In this document: piece by piece, positions 36,150 through 48,461 of the stretch
Position numbering within the stretch: position 1 is the stretch's first letter
Layout: each line of letters starts with the position of its first letter
Assembly (NCBI GenBank): GCA_001972305.1
Contig: BDDD01006322.1
Location: forward strand, 67,007-131,006
Source of the DNA: Cephalotus follicularis
Taxonomy: Eukaryota > Streptophyta > Magnoliopsida > Oxalidales > Cephalotaceae
Direction: 5' to 3'
Length of the DNA stretch: 64,000 bases
Program-made: the position numbers and the translations under genes
The notes under the pieces: generated by a model
Told to the model about the DNA's origin: nothing
What the model saw: only the letters and a program-made list of their open reading frames with translations
Database searches by the model: none

Positions 36150-36880
36150 TGTGGAGTGAAATCCCATAATTTTACCTTTAGCATTATCTCCAAAAGTCAT
36201 ATCTCCTCCTTGCTTTGATTTTCAAGTAACAAATAAACTCTTGTCACCGGTCATAAGCTTTAACGTCCACTATCCGAGTACCATCGTGTCTTCTTGGATA
36301 ATGCCTTTGAACATATCTACAAACACAATGTCAAAATTTTGTTTGAGGTACCCAACAAGTTTTGGGTCCTTTAGGGTTAGTAACAATAGTTTCTTTTGGA
36401 ACCCAAATTTTCTTAAATATTACAATTTTTGAGCTAGACAACATATTTTTCTTATAAAAACAAGATGCTGAAATATGTCAATTTCTTTCACAAGAATTAC
36501 AATAAACATCTGCATTTTTCTTCTTAATAACTTCCTTTTTAAGATTATCTTTTTCTTTCTTTCAAAGAAATGTTGATAATGTTTAACGTTATTCATTTCA
36601 TCATAGCCTAACCCGTATTTGTCAAACACACACCTTTGCGTTCCCAAAATTGTTTCTAAATTTTTGCTACTATTAGAAAAATTAGGAAATGTTTTCTTTA
36701 AAGCATCTACTTTAATTTTAAGGCATTCATTTTCTTTTTCTAATATATCTATTTTCTCTTCTTTGGATTTATCTTCATTAATCAAAGTAGTCGTTTTTAA
36801 TAATTGATTGTTGGCAATAGTTGAAGATTTAACCTTTTTCTTTTAAGAAGAAATAATGGAACTATATTTTTCTACTATTA
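36150..36880 (-). pseudogene. Sirevirus gag end and protease remnant
   Basis: Minus strand: a lysine- and glutamate-rich coiled region (IDILEKENECLKIKVDALKK), the characteristic LGTQRCVFDKYGLGYDEMNN text before the gag zinc finger, then the region around the copia protease (WTLKLMTGDKS-like). The bulk of gag upstream is absent, replaced by the LTR fragment at 36895-37750. Fossil; several breaks. Confidence 0.82.
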
Positions 36881-36894
36881 CTATAATTCATTGT

Positions 36895-37750
36895 TGTAAT
36901 ACACCGAGACCAATTTTGGATTATAAGTATGAAGTAGGCATATTTTTTCGTACATTTGGCGTCAAACCAGACCAGGGCAGAGTAGAGAGGAGTAGGCTTG
37001 AGCGGAGCATATCTGGTCTAGGAAGAACAGACCTGGTCTAGGTAGATCAGGCTTAGTTAAGAAGCCCTAGGAGCAGATATGGGCTTAGATGTGCAGACCT
37101 GGTCAACGCCATTATTGAACTATGTTGAGCAGACTTGATATGAGCTGAGTAGGTTTGATACGTGCCGAGCATACTAGGAAGCAAGTGAATTGTAAGTCTG
37201 CTCTGGAGCGGATTATGCATTCTACGGGAAAGATATGTCTACAAGGATTTAGGCATTCTGAAAGCCCAAAACTTTGGCCCAATGACTTCATAAGTCCCGA
37301 ATTATCTGGACATTTCCCTAATGATCTCAAAGTTTCTAGATTATTCACCCTAATCAAGTTACAAGTATTATAAAAAGGGAACGATCAGCATTTCATTTCC
37401 TAGTTTGGCCGAAATACTTATCTCGTGCGAGTTTCCATCTTTTTCATCATTTCTCCAAAAACTTTTCAAGGGAACAAGTGTGGAAGTGATTTATCTTTCA
37501 CTCTTGTAGCATAATATGGTAAGTTTCCTAAACCCTAACCTTCTGGTAATAAAGGTTGCGAAATTATCAAGCACTTGACGCTATATGATTAACTGAGATG
37601 AGACGAAATGAATTATGTTTTTATGAGGAATGGTTATTAGATTAAGAGTTGAGTATATTAATTAACTTCAAGGAGTATTTCTTTTGAAATACGGTTCGAT
37701 AAAGGAGAGAGACAAAGCTAATAGTTCTACGGTTTTAAAGAATGACAGAC
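36895..37750 (+). mobile_element. LTR fragment replacing Sirevirus leader and gag
   Basis: The fragment begins TGTAATACACCGAGACC, like the starts of the plus-strand gypsy LTRs here. It contains repeated CAGACCTGGTC/CTGGTCTAGG words near 36970-37105 and a TATAAAAAGG box near 37370. It ends near 37750 without a recognisable LTR end, directly against the shortened Sirevirus LTR. I infer an LTR whose arrival or later deletion removed the Sirevirus primer site and most of gag. Confidence 0.55.
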
Positions 37751-38723
37751 TCCAAAGATCTTTATAGGAGCAATTCGATACTCCTTACAACTTTCGTGAT
37801 TGAACTCAATCACATACACTTTGGGTTCACTCCCCTTTATAATCGAAGTAATACAAAGTTGTTTGGTGATATAGTATAACCTCTATAAGGTTTGATATTG
37901 TCTGAACACGCTCACTTTACAATAACTCAAGATAAAGTAATAACACTTGCTAAAGAATATGAAGCTCTTAAAAGAAATTTGATGACCAAGTATTGTAGTG
38001 TTGATTGTTGTGTGTTGTTGTGTGATTCAAGCGTCCTATTTATAGTGTTCAGCATGAAATAGCCATTGGAGACAATTGAGAAAGTTTTTGATTTAATTCA
38101 ACGCTGCTAAGATTGAGCAGATTGCAATTCGGCGCTTAAAACATTATCGGTTTCGATCTAAGCGGCGACACTTAGATGTTACCGTTATGCCTTAATTTGA
38201 GTCTCCCCGTTTAAAGATTCGTCGTTTTGGCAACTTCAACTCTGAACTTAGTAAAGCGATGTTGCTTTCAATAAAGCATCATCGGTTTGTGCGTTATTCA
38301 GACTTGATTCCTTAACCGTTGAGGCTTAGTGTACCCTGTCATCGCTTTGTATAAAATGCTGATGATTTCCTTTAAGAGTCGTCGCTTCAATTGTTTGAGT
38401 AACTTCGTGAATTCATTGTGTCAAAGCGTTGGCATGGCCTTTTTAATAGTTGACTCTTTTTGGCTCTAAGAGCTGACGGTGTTGAGCTAAGCGTCGCCGC
38501 TTGAGACATGTTAACTTTAACCAAGTTGCTTAACTACTGACACTTTATATTTGCCATTCGACGGTTTGTGTCTAAGCACTGATGGTTACATTGTAACTGT
38601 TGACGGTTTGCCCTGTTTTGCCTAAAAATTCACCTTTATCTCTAACAACTTGCAGATAAACTGAAATTGATTAGATGCAAATATGTTATCATCAATATTA
38701 GGATTGAGACAAAAATCTCAACA
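37751..38723 (-). mobile_element. Sirevirus 5' LTR (shortened)
   Basis: This block aligns with 2615-3595 of the partner LTR; about the last 250 bp in the element's own direction are missing. It shares the TATA-like box at 38037-38045 and the CGCTT-type motif block at about 38100-38620. The outer edge abuts AAGCT (38724-38728). Confidence 0.9.
38037..38045 (-). promoter_or_regulatory. LTR TATA-like box
   Basis: The minus strand reads CTATAAATA, conserved with 2891-2899 in the partner LTR. Core promoter role inferred. Confidence 0.5.
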
Positions 38724-38728
38724 AAGCT

Positions 38729-39196
38729 TTCTAAATCGATGTCCCATAAGACATCATATGAAAGAGAGCGCATGATACATATTCCTTATGCTTCTACAAT
38801 AGGGAGCATCATGTACACTATGTTGTGCACATAACCGGATATCGCTTTTGCTGTAAGCGTTACTAGTAGATATCAGTCGGATCTAGTTGAGTTTCACTAC
38901 AAGGCAATCAAGGACATTCTTAAGTACCTAAAAAGGACTAAAGATATGTTCCTAGTCTATGGAGGAAATAGTTTGAAAGTAGAGTATTTTACTGACTCTG
39001 ACTTTCAAATAGATGTGGTTGATTCCAAATCAACATTGGGTCACGTATACACTTTGAATGGTGGTGCAGTAAGCTGGAAGAGTTCCAAGTAATCAACCAT
39101 TGCAAATTCAGTCACCGAAGCTGAATACATTGTAGTATCAGAAGCTAGAAAGGAAGGTGTGCGGATGAAGAAGTTCATCAGAGATGCTGGTGTGGT
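38729..39196 (+). pseudogene. Element A RT end and RNase H (first part)
   Basis: Plus-strand copia text continues the RT that stopped at 2366: AVSVTSRYQ-like, DILKYLKRTKDMFLVYGG, then RNase H words VEYFTDSDFQ, STLGHVYTLNGGAVSWKSSK and TEAEYIV. It stops at 39196 at insertion G and continues at 57341. Fossil; a few breaks. Confidence 0.88.
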
Positions 39197-40346
39197 TTGT
39201 TAGAGTATGGGTGTCCCAGCATGCCACGTGGTGGCCTTATGCTTGTATAAACACTTTCTATTTATACAATATGAATTCTTTTTCGTGTTTATGTGCATTA
39301 TTTTAGTAGTTAGAGGCCACCCGCTATATGTATATCTCAACCCATCTTAAATGGATCAGGTGATTAATGTTGACTGAGTACACGTATAGTGCCCTATCGA
39401 AAAAGGGTTGGACCTCATGCCTGGGAGGTTACGAGAATGAGATCCTTACTCCCTTCTGACATAATGTTCCAAGTCATAGGTTCACTTTATTAGGACAATT
39501 GATGAACCGTAAAGACTTGTCGTATTATGCTTATCCCCTTGTGTGTGGGAGATGGATCATCTCGTTGCCATTTGGGTTCACCCTAAAGCTTATGAGAGCA
39601 TGTGACTAAACAGACCTACCATAGGAAATTTATTTGGAAAGTCATACCTATGTCAATAAGATTCCTATATTATTATTAGTGTATAGTCTATGGTCACTAG
39701 TAGACAATTCGTGGGCTACGCTGTATCCTTAGACCTGAGCGGCTGGCATGCACTGTGTTGTAACTGCTTGGCTTTGATTTTTGCCTTCCCTAACACTAGC
39801 CACGTGCTAGAAAAAGGGTTGTCTTTGGGCCTTGTGGGAGCTTCATTGAGATGTATAGGTGAGTGTACAATAAGGGATCATCACACCCGTATGAAGGATG
39901 ATCGGCTCTATAATATTTATGTTCTTTGAAGACATAAAATCCTGATCAGGTATCAATAGACTAAAAATGGGATTTTCGGGGAAGTCTGCTAATAGTGCCA
40001 GTGCGTACATGAATTTATAGTTATCGTGGCTTTACCTAGCGGTGACATTATTATGAACCCTAGGTCACCGTAAGAGTCAAGAATGACATAGGATACATGG
40101 CACATATGTCGATGACTGGATAAAGTACTGGTTTACCGGATGTCGACTTATAGACATGGTTGATTCCATTGATTTGGCGGATGATTGGGAATCATTCTAA
40201 TAGTCGGGGACTATCAGGATGGTCGTACCAAAACTTCGGGATGTTTTGGGAAACTTATAGTCATAGGCTTTCTGGTCCCACATGGTTTTGGAATCAGTTG
40301 ACGTGTGTAGGACACATTTCATTTAGTGAGAGGAAAACACCTGAGA

Positions 40347-40933
40347 TGTAATATCCTGTTTTTTTCGTATAAATTTTTCGGGGTTTTTCAGCTATTTAGT
40401 GTGGGCTGTCATTTTTTTTACAGTATGTGGACTGCCCATTTTCTGTCGGTTTTGCTCTTGGTTGGGCTAAGTGGATTTTAACCTTAGCCTAGTAGGTTTT
40501 GTTATCAAGTCTATGAATAAATAAAACAATTTTGGCTTTTTTTTATTTAAGTGTTAAAACCATTTTCAACATTTTAAAAATAATAAAAAAACCCTATTTT
40601 ATATTTATTTCTCTTTTCTCTCCCACACGCTCTCTCTCCTGCTTTATCTCCCACTCAGCCTCTACCATCGGCGTCGGTACCGATATGACGTCGGTGAAGC
40701 ACAAGTCGAACCCCCACGGCCTCCTGAGTCCACCGGGCCCAACCCCCACGCCGGATAATGGCCCCTTTTGCGTGCACAACCTCTTCTCTCCCCGCCACTG
40801 TCAAACACCATAGCTCCGTCTCCGGTGATTGTCACGACAAGACAATCACCTATTCGGTATCCTGGCGTCGAGATGAACCGAACCCGACCAGCTCCGACCA
40901 CTGGTGACGCTGGCAATGCAGGGGGTTAGCCTG
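40347..40933 (+). mobile_element. Element C 5' LTR (left part only)
   Basis: This part matches 53517 to about 54106 of the right LTR, including the GTCGGTACC region near 40675 and CGAACCCGACCAG near 40880. It stops near 40930, where the shortened LTR of D begins; the remaining ~2 kb is gone. Confidence 0.85.
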
Positions 40934-41781
40934 CATCTCCCCTCCGATTCGGCCACGCACGGTCGATATCCATAACACTGCATCAATCTGCAATAGTAGG
41001 GGGTTAGCCTTTGTCCTCACTCGACTAAATCATAAGTGTAATTGAAGGTCAGTGATAATGAATGTCATGAAATGAATGCACTCATGATGCAATGCATAAT
41101 ATACCATAATACATATACACACATGTATATGTATCTATTCCAAAGGCACATTCATGCCAAGTGGCCACAATCACCAATCAAACAGTCATGTCCTGGAGGA
41201 CCAATCCAATCAATCCGGTCAATCCAATCAATCCATTTTTTCTTGCACAAAGGTCAAGCAAACAGTGTTTGTGGGTGTCCCTAGCAATCTCCTGGCCCTA
41301 GGCGCACAATCTCGCCCCTAGTACTCATGACAACTCCATCACGGAACTAGCGTAGCATCAATCCGATCACTGTGGGTGTCCCTAGCCAACTCTTGGCCCC
41401 TAGGCGCACAATCCTGCCCCTAGTCCTCATGACACCTCTGTCATGGAACTATCGCAGCATCAATCCAAACACAAACAACGATCAATCAATCCAAGGTCAA
41501 TCCAAAATCAAACCGTTTCCAAGTAGTTTATAGGTTACAAAATACTGGAATTACTACATTTATTCAAAATGTAATCCATCTTTAAAAACCATGTTTCAAT
41601 CCCTTGAAAACACACGTTTATCAAAATATATGTTTTCATTTCAAATAATGATTGTATAAAATCATTTACACATATCCAAAACAGATAAAACACTTTAGAC
41701 ATCAATCACATTTAGTCAATAATCCATTCCATATCAAAATGCAATGCAAAGATATGCACAAAGCACGGGTCAGTCCCTAAC

Positions 41782-42115
41782 CAGTCGGCTGTGTATCTTG
41801 ACAGTCGGCTGTTTTCCTTCAACAGTCGGCTGCCCTAATTCTTGCAGTCGGCTGCCTCCCTTAACAGTCGGCTGTCTCCTCTTGGCAGTCGGCTGTTTTC
41901 CTCATCCAGTCGGCTGCCCTCTCTTGGCAGTCGACTACTCAACCTTCTGCAGGGATTTCCTATTACACGTATGAACAGTCGGCTGGTTCTTACGTCCAGT
42001 CGGCTGGTTCTTACGTCCAATAGGCTGTTTCCCATTGAGTAGCCGGCTGTTCGCACTGAACAGTCAGTTGTTCTTGCTCGCCAGTCGGCTGCCCGCCTTG
42101 GCAGTCGACTGGATT
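41782..42115 (+). repeat. CAGTCGGCTG phased array, cluster 1
   Basis: About fifteen units of CAGTCGGCTG or close variants occur. The first eight start at 41782, 41802, 41823, 41845, 41865, 41886, 41907 and 41928: steps of 20, 21, 22, 20, 21, 21 and 21 bp. Spacers are pyrimidine-rich but different from each other. The unit is almost its own reverse complement, with CG near the centre. Confidence 0.92.
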
Positions 42116-42651
42116 TACATTAGTAGGAAAAAACAGCAGAAAAATGCATGTCTTTCTCAATTCAATCCAATCCAAAACTAGCATTCAATAGCAATAACAC
42201 ACATTTATGCTCATAACACAGTCCATAGCATGCATTTCGTCCATTAACTTCCATTATAACAGAACTTAAATAACAATTATGAGATTTACCCCTACCTTAG
42301 AATTCCAAGTTAGGAATTGCAATCTACCTCCTTAAGTTCCAATAAGAGTTTCCAAGTCTCCGGATCTGTCCAGCAACTCCACCAAGTCTGGTTCGAGCTC
42401 CAAGTCCAGATTCCAAGATCATAATTGGAGAGATAAAACTTCTCTCACTCCTTCTCTCTCCACTGTCCTTTCTCTCTTCACAACTCTCTATCTCTTTCAA
42501 TTTGCTGATGAGAAGAGAAGAGGAAGTGTGTTTTTATTGCCGTTTTCGTGTCTCTCTCCTCACAAGCCGACACAATTACCAATCTTGTCTCCTCCCCCTT
42601 ACTCTCTGCCAAGTGAGACTGCCAACACATTTTTAGCTGACAGATCTCAGG

Positions 42652-42805
42652 CAGTCGACTGCCTTATCTTGGCCGTCGACGGCCTTATCTTGGCAGTCGG
42701 CTGTCTCTGCCGACGCCATCCCCAGCCGGCTGTCTCTCACGGCAGTCGGCTGGTCCCACTCAAAGGGGGTCCAGTCGACTATCCCTCCTAGGCAGTCGGC
42801 CGCCC
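42652..42805 (+). repeat. CAGTCGGCTG phased array, cluster 2
   Basis: Units start at about 42652, 42673, 42694, 42723, 42743, 42772 and 42793, with steps of 21, 21, 29, 20, 29 and 21 bp. Variants include CAGTCGACTG and CCGTCGACGG. About 540 bp separate it from cluster 1 in the same LTR. Confidence 0.88.
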
Positions 42806-42946
42806 ACCCTGTATCAGCACTTTTCACACTTCAACTTTTATTCAAATACCAACATTACAAGGTGGGACAAGTCATAATTCTCATTAATTAAATGCATAAG
42901 CATTGGAGATTACAACATTACATTAATGAAAATCCTGGGCGTTACA

Positions 42947-42956
42947 TCCACCCCTC
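42947..42956 (-). promoter_or_regulatory. Chromovirus D polypurine tract
   Basis: The minus strand reads GAGGGGTGGA directly before the TGTAACGCCC start of the 3' LTR, as in other chromoviruses. Confidence 0.85.
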
Positions 42957-45900
42957 ATTCAAGGAATTTCGTCCTCGAAATTAAAACAGCGCTAGAACAA
43001 CTGAGGATAACGCTCTCTCATTTCCTCCTCGCGTTCCCAAGTCGCCTCATCGGGTTGATGGAACTGCCACTGAACCTTTACCATAGGAATTGTTCGGTTC
43101 CTCAATACCCGCGTCTTCCGATCCAAAATCTGTACCGGTAACTCCTCGCAAGAAAGGTCATCTCGCACGAGAACTGAATCATAATTCAAGACATGTGACG
43201 GGTCTCGAATATATCTCCTCAACATAGATACATGGAAGACATTGTGCACATTTGACAGTGCAGGAGGCAAAGCGAGCTGATAAGCCACCCCCCCCAACTC
43301 TCTCTAAGATCTTGAAAGGACCAATGTAGCGCGGAGCTAGCTTTCCCTTCTTTCCCAATCTCTGCACGCCCTTCCATGGCGAAACCTTCAGAAACACATT
43401 ATCACCAACGTCGAAGGTCAGAGGCCTCCTCTTGACGCTGTCCACATAGCTCTTCTACCTGTTTTGAGCAGCACGCAGTTTCTCCCTGATAAATCTGACC
43501 TTCTCAGAAGTCTCCTCCACCAGCCCCAAGCAAAGGTCGCTCACCAACCTCATCCCAACAAATGGGTGATCTACACTTTCTTCCATACAGTGCCTCGTAT
43601 GGTGCCATATCAACGCTGGAACGATAGCTGTTATTATAAGAAAACTCTATCAGAGGAATGTGGTCCTCCCAAGTACCAGCAAAGTCGATAATACAAGCTT
43701 GGAGCATATCATCCAAGGTCTGGATGGTACGCACTGACTGGCCATCTGTCTGTGGGTGGAAGGTGGTGCTAAGGTTTAGCTTCGTCCCAAAAGCTGTCTA
43801 AAACCTCTTCCAAAAGTTGGAAGTGAAGATCAAATCTCTGTCACAAACTATACTCACAGGGACACCGTGCAACCTCAAGATCTCCTTGACGTATAACCGA
43901 GTCAACTTGCTCGCGGAATCTGTGACGTGGGTAGGTAAAAAGTGAGCCGATTTGGTAAGCCGATCCACAATAACCCATACCGCATTGTGACGATTTCGAG
44001 TCACAGGAAAGCCCGAAACAAAATCCATCGTCACATGCTCCCATTTCCACTCTGGAATTGGTAAAGGTTGCAACAAACCCACTGGCCTCTGGTGCTCAGC
44101 CTTGACAGTCCGACAAGTATAACACTTTGCGACATAATCAGCAATCTCTTTCTTCATACCGGACCACCAGTAAGTACTTCTCATATCTTGATACATTTTT
44201 CTGCTGCCAGGATGTATGCTATACCATGATTTATGTGCCGCATGTAAGAATTCACTTCTTATCCAAGCCTCATCAGGAACACATACTCGACCCTAAAATC
44301 TCAGAATGCCGTCAGAGTGCATCTGAAAATCAGACTCCGGACCGAGATTCTCGCAGATCCCCATTAGTTCAGGATCACTCAACTGTGCATCCTTTATATG
44401 GTCCAGTAACACCGGCTGTGCCTGCATGCTAGCCACAAAAACCCCCGGTGACTGATTAAACGGAGACCACTCTTGGAAGTCCTCTAACATCTTCCACTGA
44501 GATATCATCGTGTTAGCAACCATAGCCTTACGGCTTAAAGCATCCGTGATCACATTCGCTTTCCTGGGATGGTACTGAATACTACAGTCGTAGTCATTAA
44601 AGAACTCAACCCATTAACGTTGTCTCATGTTTAGTGTATCTTGACAGAAAAATACCTCAAACTCTTGTGGTCAGTGAAAATCTCAAGCTGTGCCCCATAT
44701 AAGTAATGTCTCCATTTGTGAAGAGCAAAGATAATCGCGGCCAATTCAAGATCATGCGTTGGGTAGTTCTCCTCATACGGCTTTAGCTTCCGCGAAGCAT
44801 AAGCGATCACTCTACCTCGTTGCATCAACACGCAACCCAATCCCTTACCCAAAGCATCACTATAGACTGTGAAGGCCTCGTTACCCTCAGGTAACGCTAA
44901 AACAGGAGAGGAAACCAACCGATCCTTCAGATCACGAAAACCGGCTTCACATTCATCATCCCAGATAAACAAAGTCTTCCTCTGGGTCAGTATTGTCAAA
45001 GGTTCGGCAATCCTTGAGAAGTTATGAATGAACCTCCGATAATAGCCTGCCAAACCAAGAAAACTGCGCACCTCAGTCACATTCCTTGGTTGCGGCCAAT
45101 CTCGTACCACCTTGGTCTTCGACGGATCCACCGCCAAACCCTCTCCTGATACAATGTGACCCAGGAAAATCACATGATCGAGCAAGAACTCACACTTACC
45201 AAACTTGGCGTACAACCGATGCTCTTTGAGAATCTGCAAAACCAATCTCAGATGATAGGCGTGCTCCTCCTCATTCCTTGAGTACACTAGTATGTCATCA
45301 ATAAACACCACTACAAACTGATCCAGGTACGGTCAAAACACATCGTTCATCAGCGACATAAACGCGGCCGGTGCGTTGGTGACACCAAATAGCATTACCA
45401 AGAACTCATAATGACCATACCTAGTCTGGAAGTCAGTCTTCTCTATATCTTCCTCCTTCACTCTCAGCTGGTGATAACCCGACTTCAGATCGAATTTGGA
45501 GAACACCCTGGACCCTTGTAACCGGTCAAACAAATCTTCAATATGTGGAGAGGATACTTATTCTTGATAGTAGCCTTATTCAACATTCTGTAGTTGATGC
45601 AAAGCTTCATCGACCCATCTTTCTTCTTCACGAATAACACTAGCGTGCCACACGGAGAAACACTAGGCCGTACCAAACCCTTATCAATCAGGTCTTGCAG
45701 CTGTAACTTCAATTCTCTCAACTCCGCCGGAGCCATTAGGCAAGGCGCCTTAGAGATAGGGGTCGTACCTGGTACTAGGTCAATCACAAACTCCATGCTC
45801 CTCCTCGGTGGCAAGGACACCAAGTCTGCAGGAAATACATCTGGAAATTCATTCACAATCGGAACTTCCTCCATGCTCTTACCCTTTTCCTTTCTCTTGT

Positions 45901-46380
45901 CAACCACATGCGCCAGAAACCCTTCACATCCTTTCTCCAGGTACCTCGATGCCCGAATGAAAGATATAATCGGCATCAAGAACCCTTTGTTTCCTTTGAA
46001 CTGTATAGTAGTTCCATCTGGTAAGAAAAAATCCACAGTCTTGTTGAAACAGTCCATGCATGCACGGTAGGCTGACAACCAGTCCATACCCAAGATGACA
46101 TCAAAATCATGTATGGGCAGTACGATCAAATCTGCATACAATGGAACACCTGCCATAGAAATCTCGTAACCCCTGTATATCGAATCTGTACACATGGAAC
46201 CTCCAGTAGGTGTACTCACATCGAGAACATATGGCATGAAATCAGGAGACACATCTAAACATGAAGCAAAATGGGAAGCAATAAAAGAATGCGATGCTCC
46301 CGAGTCCATCAACACTCTAGCAGAAAAGCCATAAAAATATATAGTACCTCCCACAACAGGAGTAGACTATGGAACCTCTG
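42957..46380 (-). pseudogene. Chromovirus D pol remnant
   Basis: Minus strand, high to low: protease (about 46330-45990, [29 protein letters not shown]), RT (about 45800-44990, [49 protein letters not shown]), RNase H (about 44960-44600, [22 protein letters not shown]), integrase zinc-binding and core parts (about 44230-43500, [47 protein letters not shown]), C-terminal part, and a chromodomain tail near 43200-42992 (VQILDRKTRVLRNRTIPMVK, DEATWERE). It is the best preserved pol in the window. Fossil; several breaks. Confidence 0.93.
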
Positions 46381-46499
46381 TCTGAGTGACAATGAAAACT
46401 CTACCTTTCATGATACCCTTGCCGGTATCCCTCCGCTGTGAAGGTCCAGCTGCAGCACTGCTACCACCAGCAGGTCCCGTAGGCACTACCGCCTGACCC

Positions 46500-47602
46500 C
46501 TCGGACATTCCCTCGCTAAATGGCCAGCTGTCCCGCACCTTTAGCATAACCCGTTCTTCATCCAACAATCTTTCTGCTGGTGGCCTTCACGACCACAAAG
46601 AAAACAACCCCCAGGCTTCCTATTACTCCCCTGACTGGCAGACTGGTTGGATCTATTCCTTGGTGACTTTGTTGGAGAATCGCTACCCTGCCACTTCGAT
46701 GATGCTGGCCTAGACTGAGTAGATGTCTGTTTACTCTGCTGCGCTCGGGCTCTCTCGGCCCGGTCTTCACTCGATATACTCTCTAACAATCTCGCCTTCT
46801 GGGTGACCTCAACAAAAGTACCAAGCTCCATAGCTCTAATCTGAGACTGAAGATCCGGTCGTAATCCCCTCAGAAACCTTTGGATCTTTTTCTCCTCATA
46901 TGCCACTAGATAGGCTGAATTCCTAGCTAGCTCCACAAATCTGGCCTGATACTCGGCCACAGTCATGTCACCCTGCCGTAGCTCCAAGAGCTCCGTCTCT
47001 TTCCTTTCCCGCTCTATCGGCGGTACGTAATTCACCAGGAACTCCTCCTGAAATCCCTCCCATGTACTAGCAACTCTGGTGGCTTCCCATTTAGCTTTAA
47101 CCATCTCCCACCAGTGAGTGGCCTCACCCCACAATCAGTACACATAAAATCTCAGTTTCTGTCTGTTAGTGCACTCCATCACCTCGAAGATCTTCTGTAG
47201 ATCCTATAACCACCTCTCAGCAATAGTGGCATCAAGCTCCCCTTTGAAACTTGGAGGATTCTGTCTCATGAACCTCTCATGGTTCCTTCCAAACTGGTTA
47301 CCGTCATCATGTATACCCTGAGCAGGAACCATCTGCTGAGGCTGAGCTTGGGCATACAATCTCTTCATATCCTCCATGTTCGCTGCATTAGTGGCCATCT
47401 GTTGCTGATTAGCAGCTATCTGCTGGATATAGTTAGCGATGCGGTCCATCGGATCTCTCGCATTAGGCGCTGCCACCGGAACATTCATATTGGCAGCCCC
47501 CTGGGGAACATTATTCATAGGATCTTCCCCAACATTTACTCCCTCGGGAACATCTTCCTCAACAACCCTACGCCTCCAGCGTCTTCTCCGATCATCCATT
47601 TT
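46500..47602 (-). pseudogene. Chromovirus D gag remnant
   Basis: The likely start is MDDRRRRWRRR near 47600, followed by an Asn/Ala/Gln-rich stretch, the gag core (NPPSFKGELD, ATHWWEMVKAKWE, EFLVNYVPP, LRQGDMTVAEYQARFVEL) and a zinc knuckle CFLCGREGHQQKDC near 46560. Order and length fit chromovirus gag. Fossil; broken in a few places. Confidence 0.9.
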
Positions 47603-47700
47603 TGTTCCTATATGGAAAAAGATGTCATTAGTAATCATCTCAAAGAAACAACTCGTCAATTGCCAAGGATAGTATCCTAACTAAGCATATAATTGTATAT

Positions 47701-47714
47701 ATGCTCTGATACCA
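47701..47714 (-). promoter_or_regulatory. Chromovirus D primer-binding site (tRNA-iMet)
   Basis: The minus strand reads TGGTATCAGAGCAT four bases inside the 5' LTR end (TGTGACA), matching the 3' end of initiator methionine tRNA. Confidence 0.93.
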
Positions 47715-47718
47715 CTGC

Positions 47719-48461
47719 TGTCACACCCCGTTCCCCATTAAGACAACATTAAAGCGGTAAAGGCAATCAACATAATATTATCCAGCTTATACAAAATACC
47801 GTAAAATTTAAAACTTTGATTCCATTAACGTTTGTGGAAGCACTTAATAATAAGCTGAGTAAACAAACTGAATCATGCATCCCATACAACATGATTTCAA
47901 CATTTAACATCACTAAGCCATTGTCAATTGCCCACAAACGGAGCGTGATCACAGTCGATTAATGCATTAAAACAGTAATCCAAAATAAAACATGTTTTAA
48001 TACATCATTTAACATTTATTTTAAGCAAATAAAGCTCCATCTCCCCTCCGATTCGGCCGCGCACAGTCGATATCCATAACACTGCATCAATCTGCAATAG
48101 TAGGGGGTTAGCCTTTGTCCTCACTCAGCAAAATCATAAGTGTAATTCAAGCTCAGTGATAATGAATGTCATGAAATGAATGCACTCATGATGCAATGCA
48201 TAATATACCATAATACATATATACGTATGTATATGTATCTAATCCAAAGGCACATTCATGCCAAGTGGCCACAATCACCAATCCAACAGTCATGTCCTGG
48301 AGGACCAATCCAATCAATCCAGTCAATCCAATCAATCCTCACACTTCAACTTTTATTCAAATACCAACATTACAAGGTGGGACAAGTCATAATTCTCATT
48401 AATTAAATGCATAAGCATTGGAGATTACAACATCACATTAATGAAAATCCCGGGCATTACA
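47719..48461 (-). mobile_element. Chromovirus D 5' LTR (middle deleted)
   Basis: Plus-strand ends are TGTCACACCCCGTTCCC and GGGCATTACA. It is collinear with the other LTR up to the CAATCAATCC text near 48335 and resumes at TCACACTTCAAC; the other LTR has about 1.6 kb between these points, with both CAGTCGGCTG arrays. The rest is nearly identical to the partner. Confidence 0.9.

Larger units (their letters stand above)
2367..38723 (-). mobile_element. Sirevirus (Ty1/copia, Maximus-like) with nested insertions
   Basis: The element starts TGAAATAAC and ends TCTCAACA on the plus strand (TG...CA) and is flanked by AAGCT at 2362-2366 and 38724-38728. Read on the minus strand, the order is LTR, gag end, protease, integrase, RT, RNase H, an extra third ORF, purine tract AAAAAGGGGGAGAT, LTR. 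The purine tract, the third ORF after pol and the GTCATCATC text beside the tract mark it as a Sirevirus. It hosts a solo LTR, chromoviruses B and F, and an LTR fragment at 36895-37750. Over a ~240-bp sample its LTRs differ at about one site in ten. Broken; more than ten breaks besides the insertions. Confidence 0.93.
40934..42946 (-). mobile_element. Chromovirus D 3' LTR with CAGTCGGCTG arrays
   Basis: On the minus strand it starts TGTAACGCCCAGG at 42946. It matches the other LTR at both ends but keeps the middle that the other copy lost, including two CAGTCGGCTG arrays (41782-42115, 42652-42805). Its outer end is missing where it meets element C's LTR. The pyrimidine-rich stretch near 42430-42500 may lie by the transcription start. 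Confidence 0.9.
40934..48461 (-). mobile_element. Chromovirus D (Ty3/gypsy, Tekay-like)
   Basis: Minus-strand order is 5' LTR (47719-48461), initiator-Met primer site, gag, protease, RT, RNase H, integrase, chromodomain tail, purine tract, 3' LTR (40934-42946). All coding parts of the family are present. The low LTR lacks its last ~330 bp, so no target duplication can be read; the high LTR lacks its middle ~1.6 kb. Shared LTR parts differ at only about one site in twenty, the lowest I counted, so D is probably the youngest arrival. Broken, around ten breaks. Confidence 0.92.

Noticed and set aside
41782-42115. Evenly spaced repeats looking like a CRISPR array
   Set aside because: Units are only about 10 bp, spacing is 20-22 bp, there are no cas genes, and the array lies in a plant LTR.
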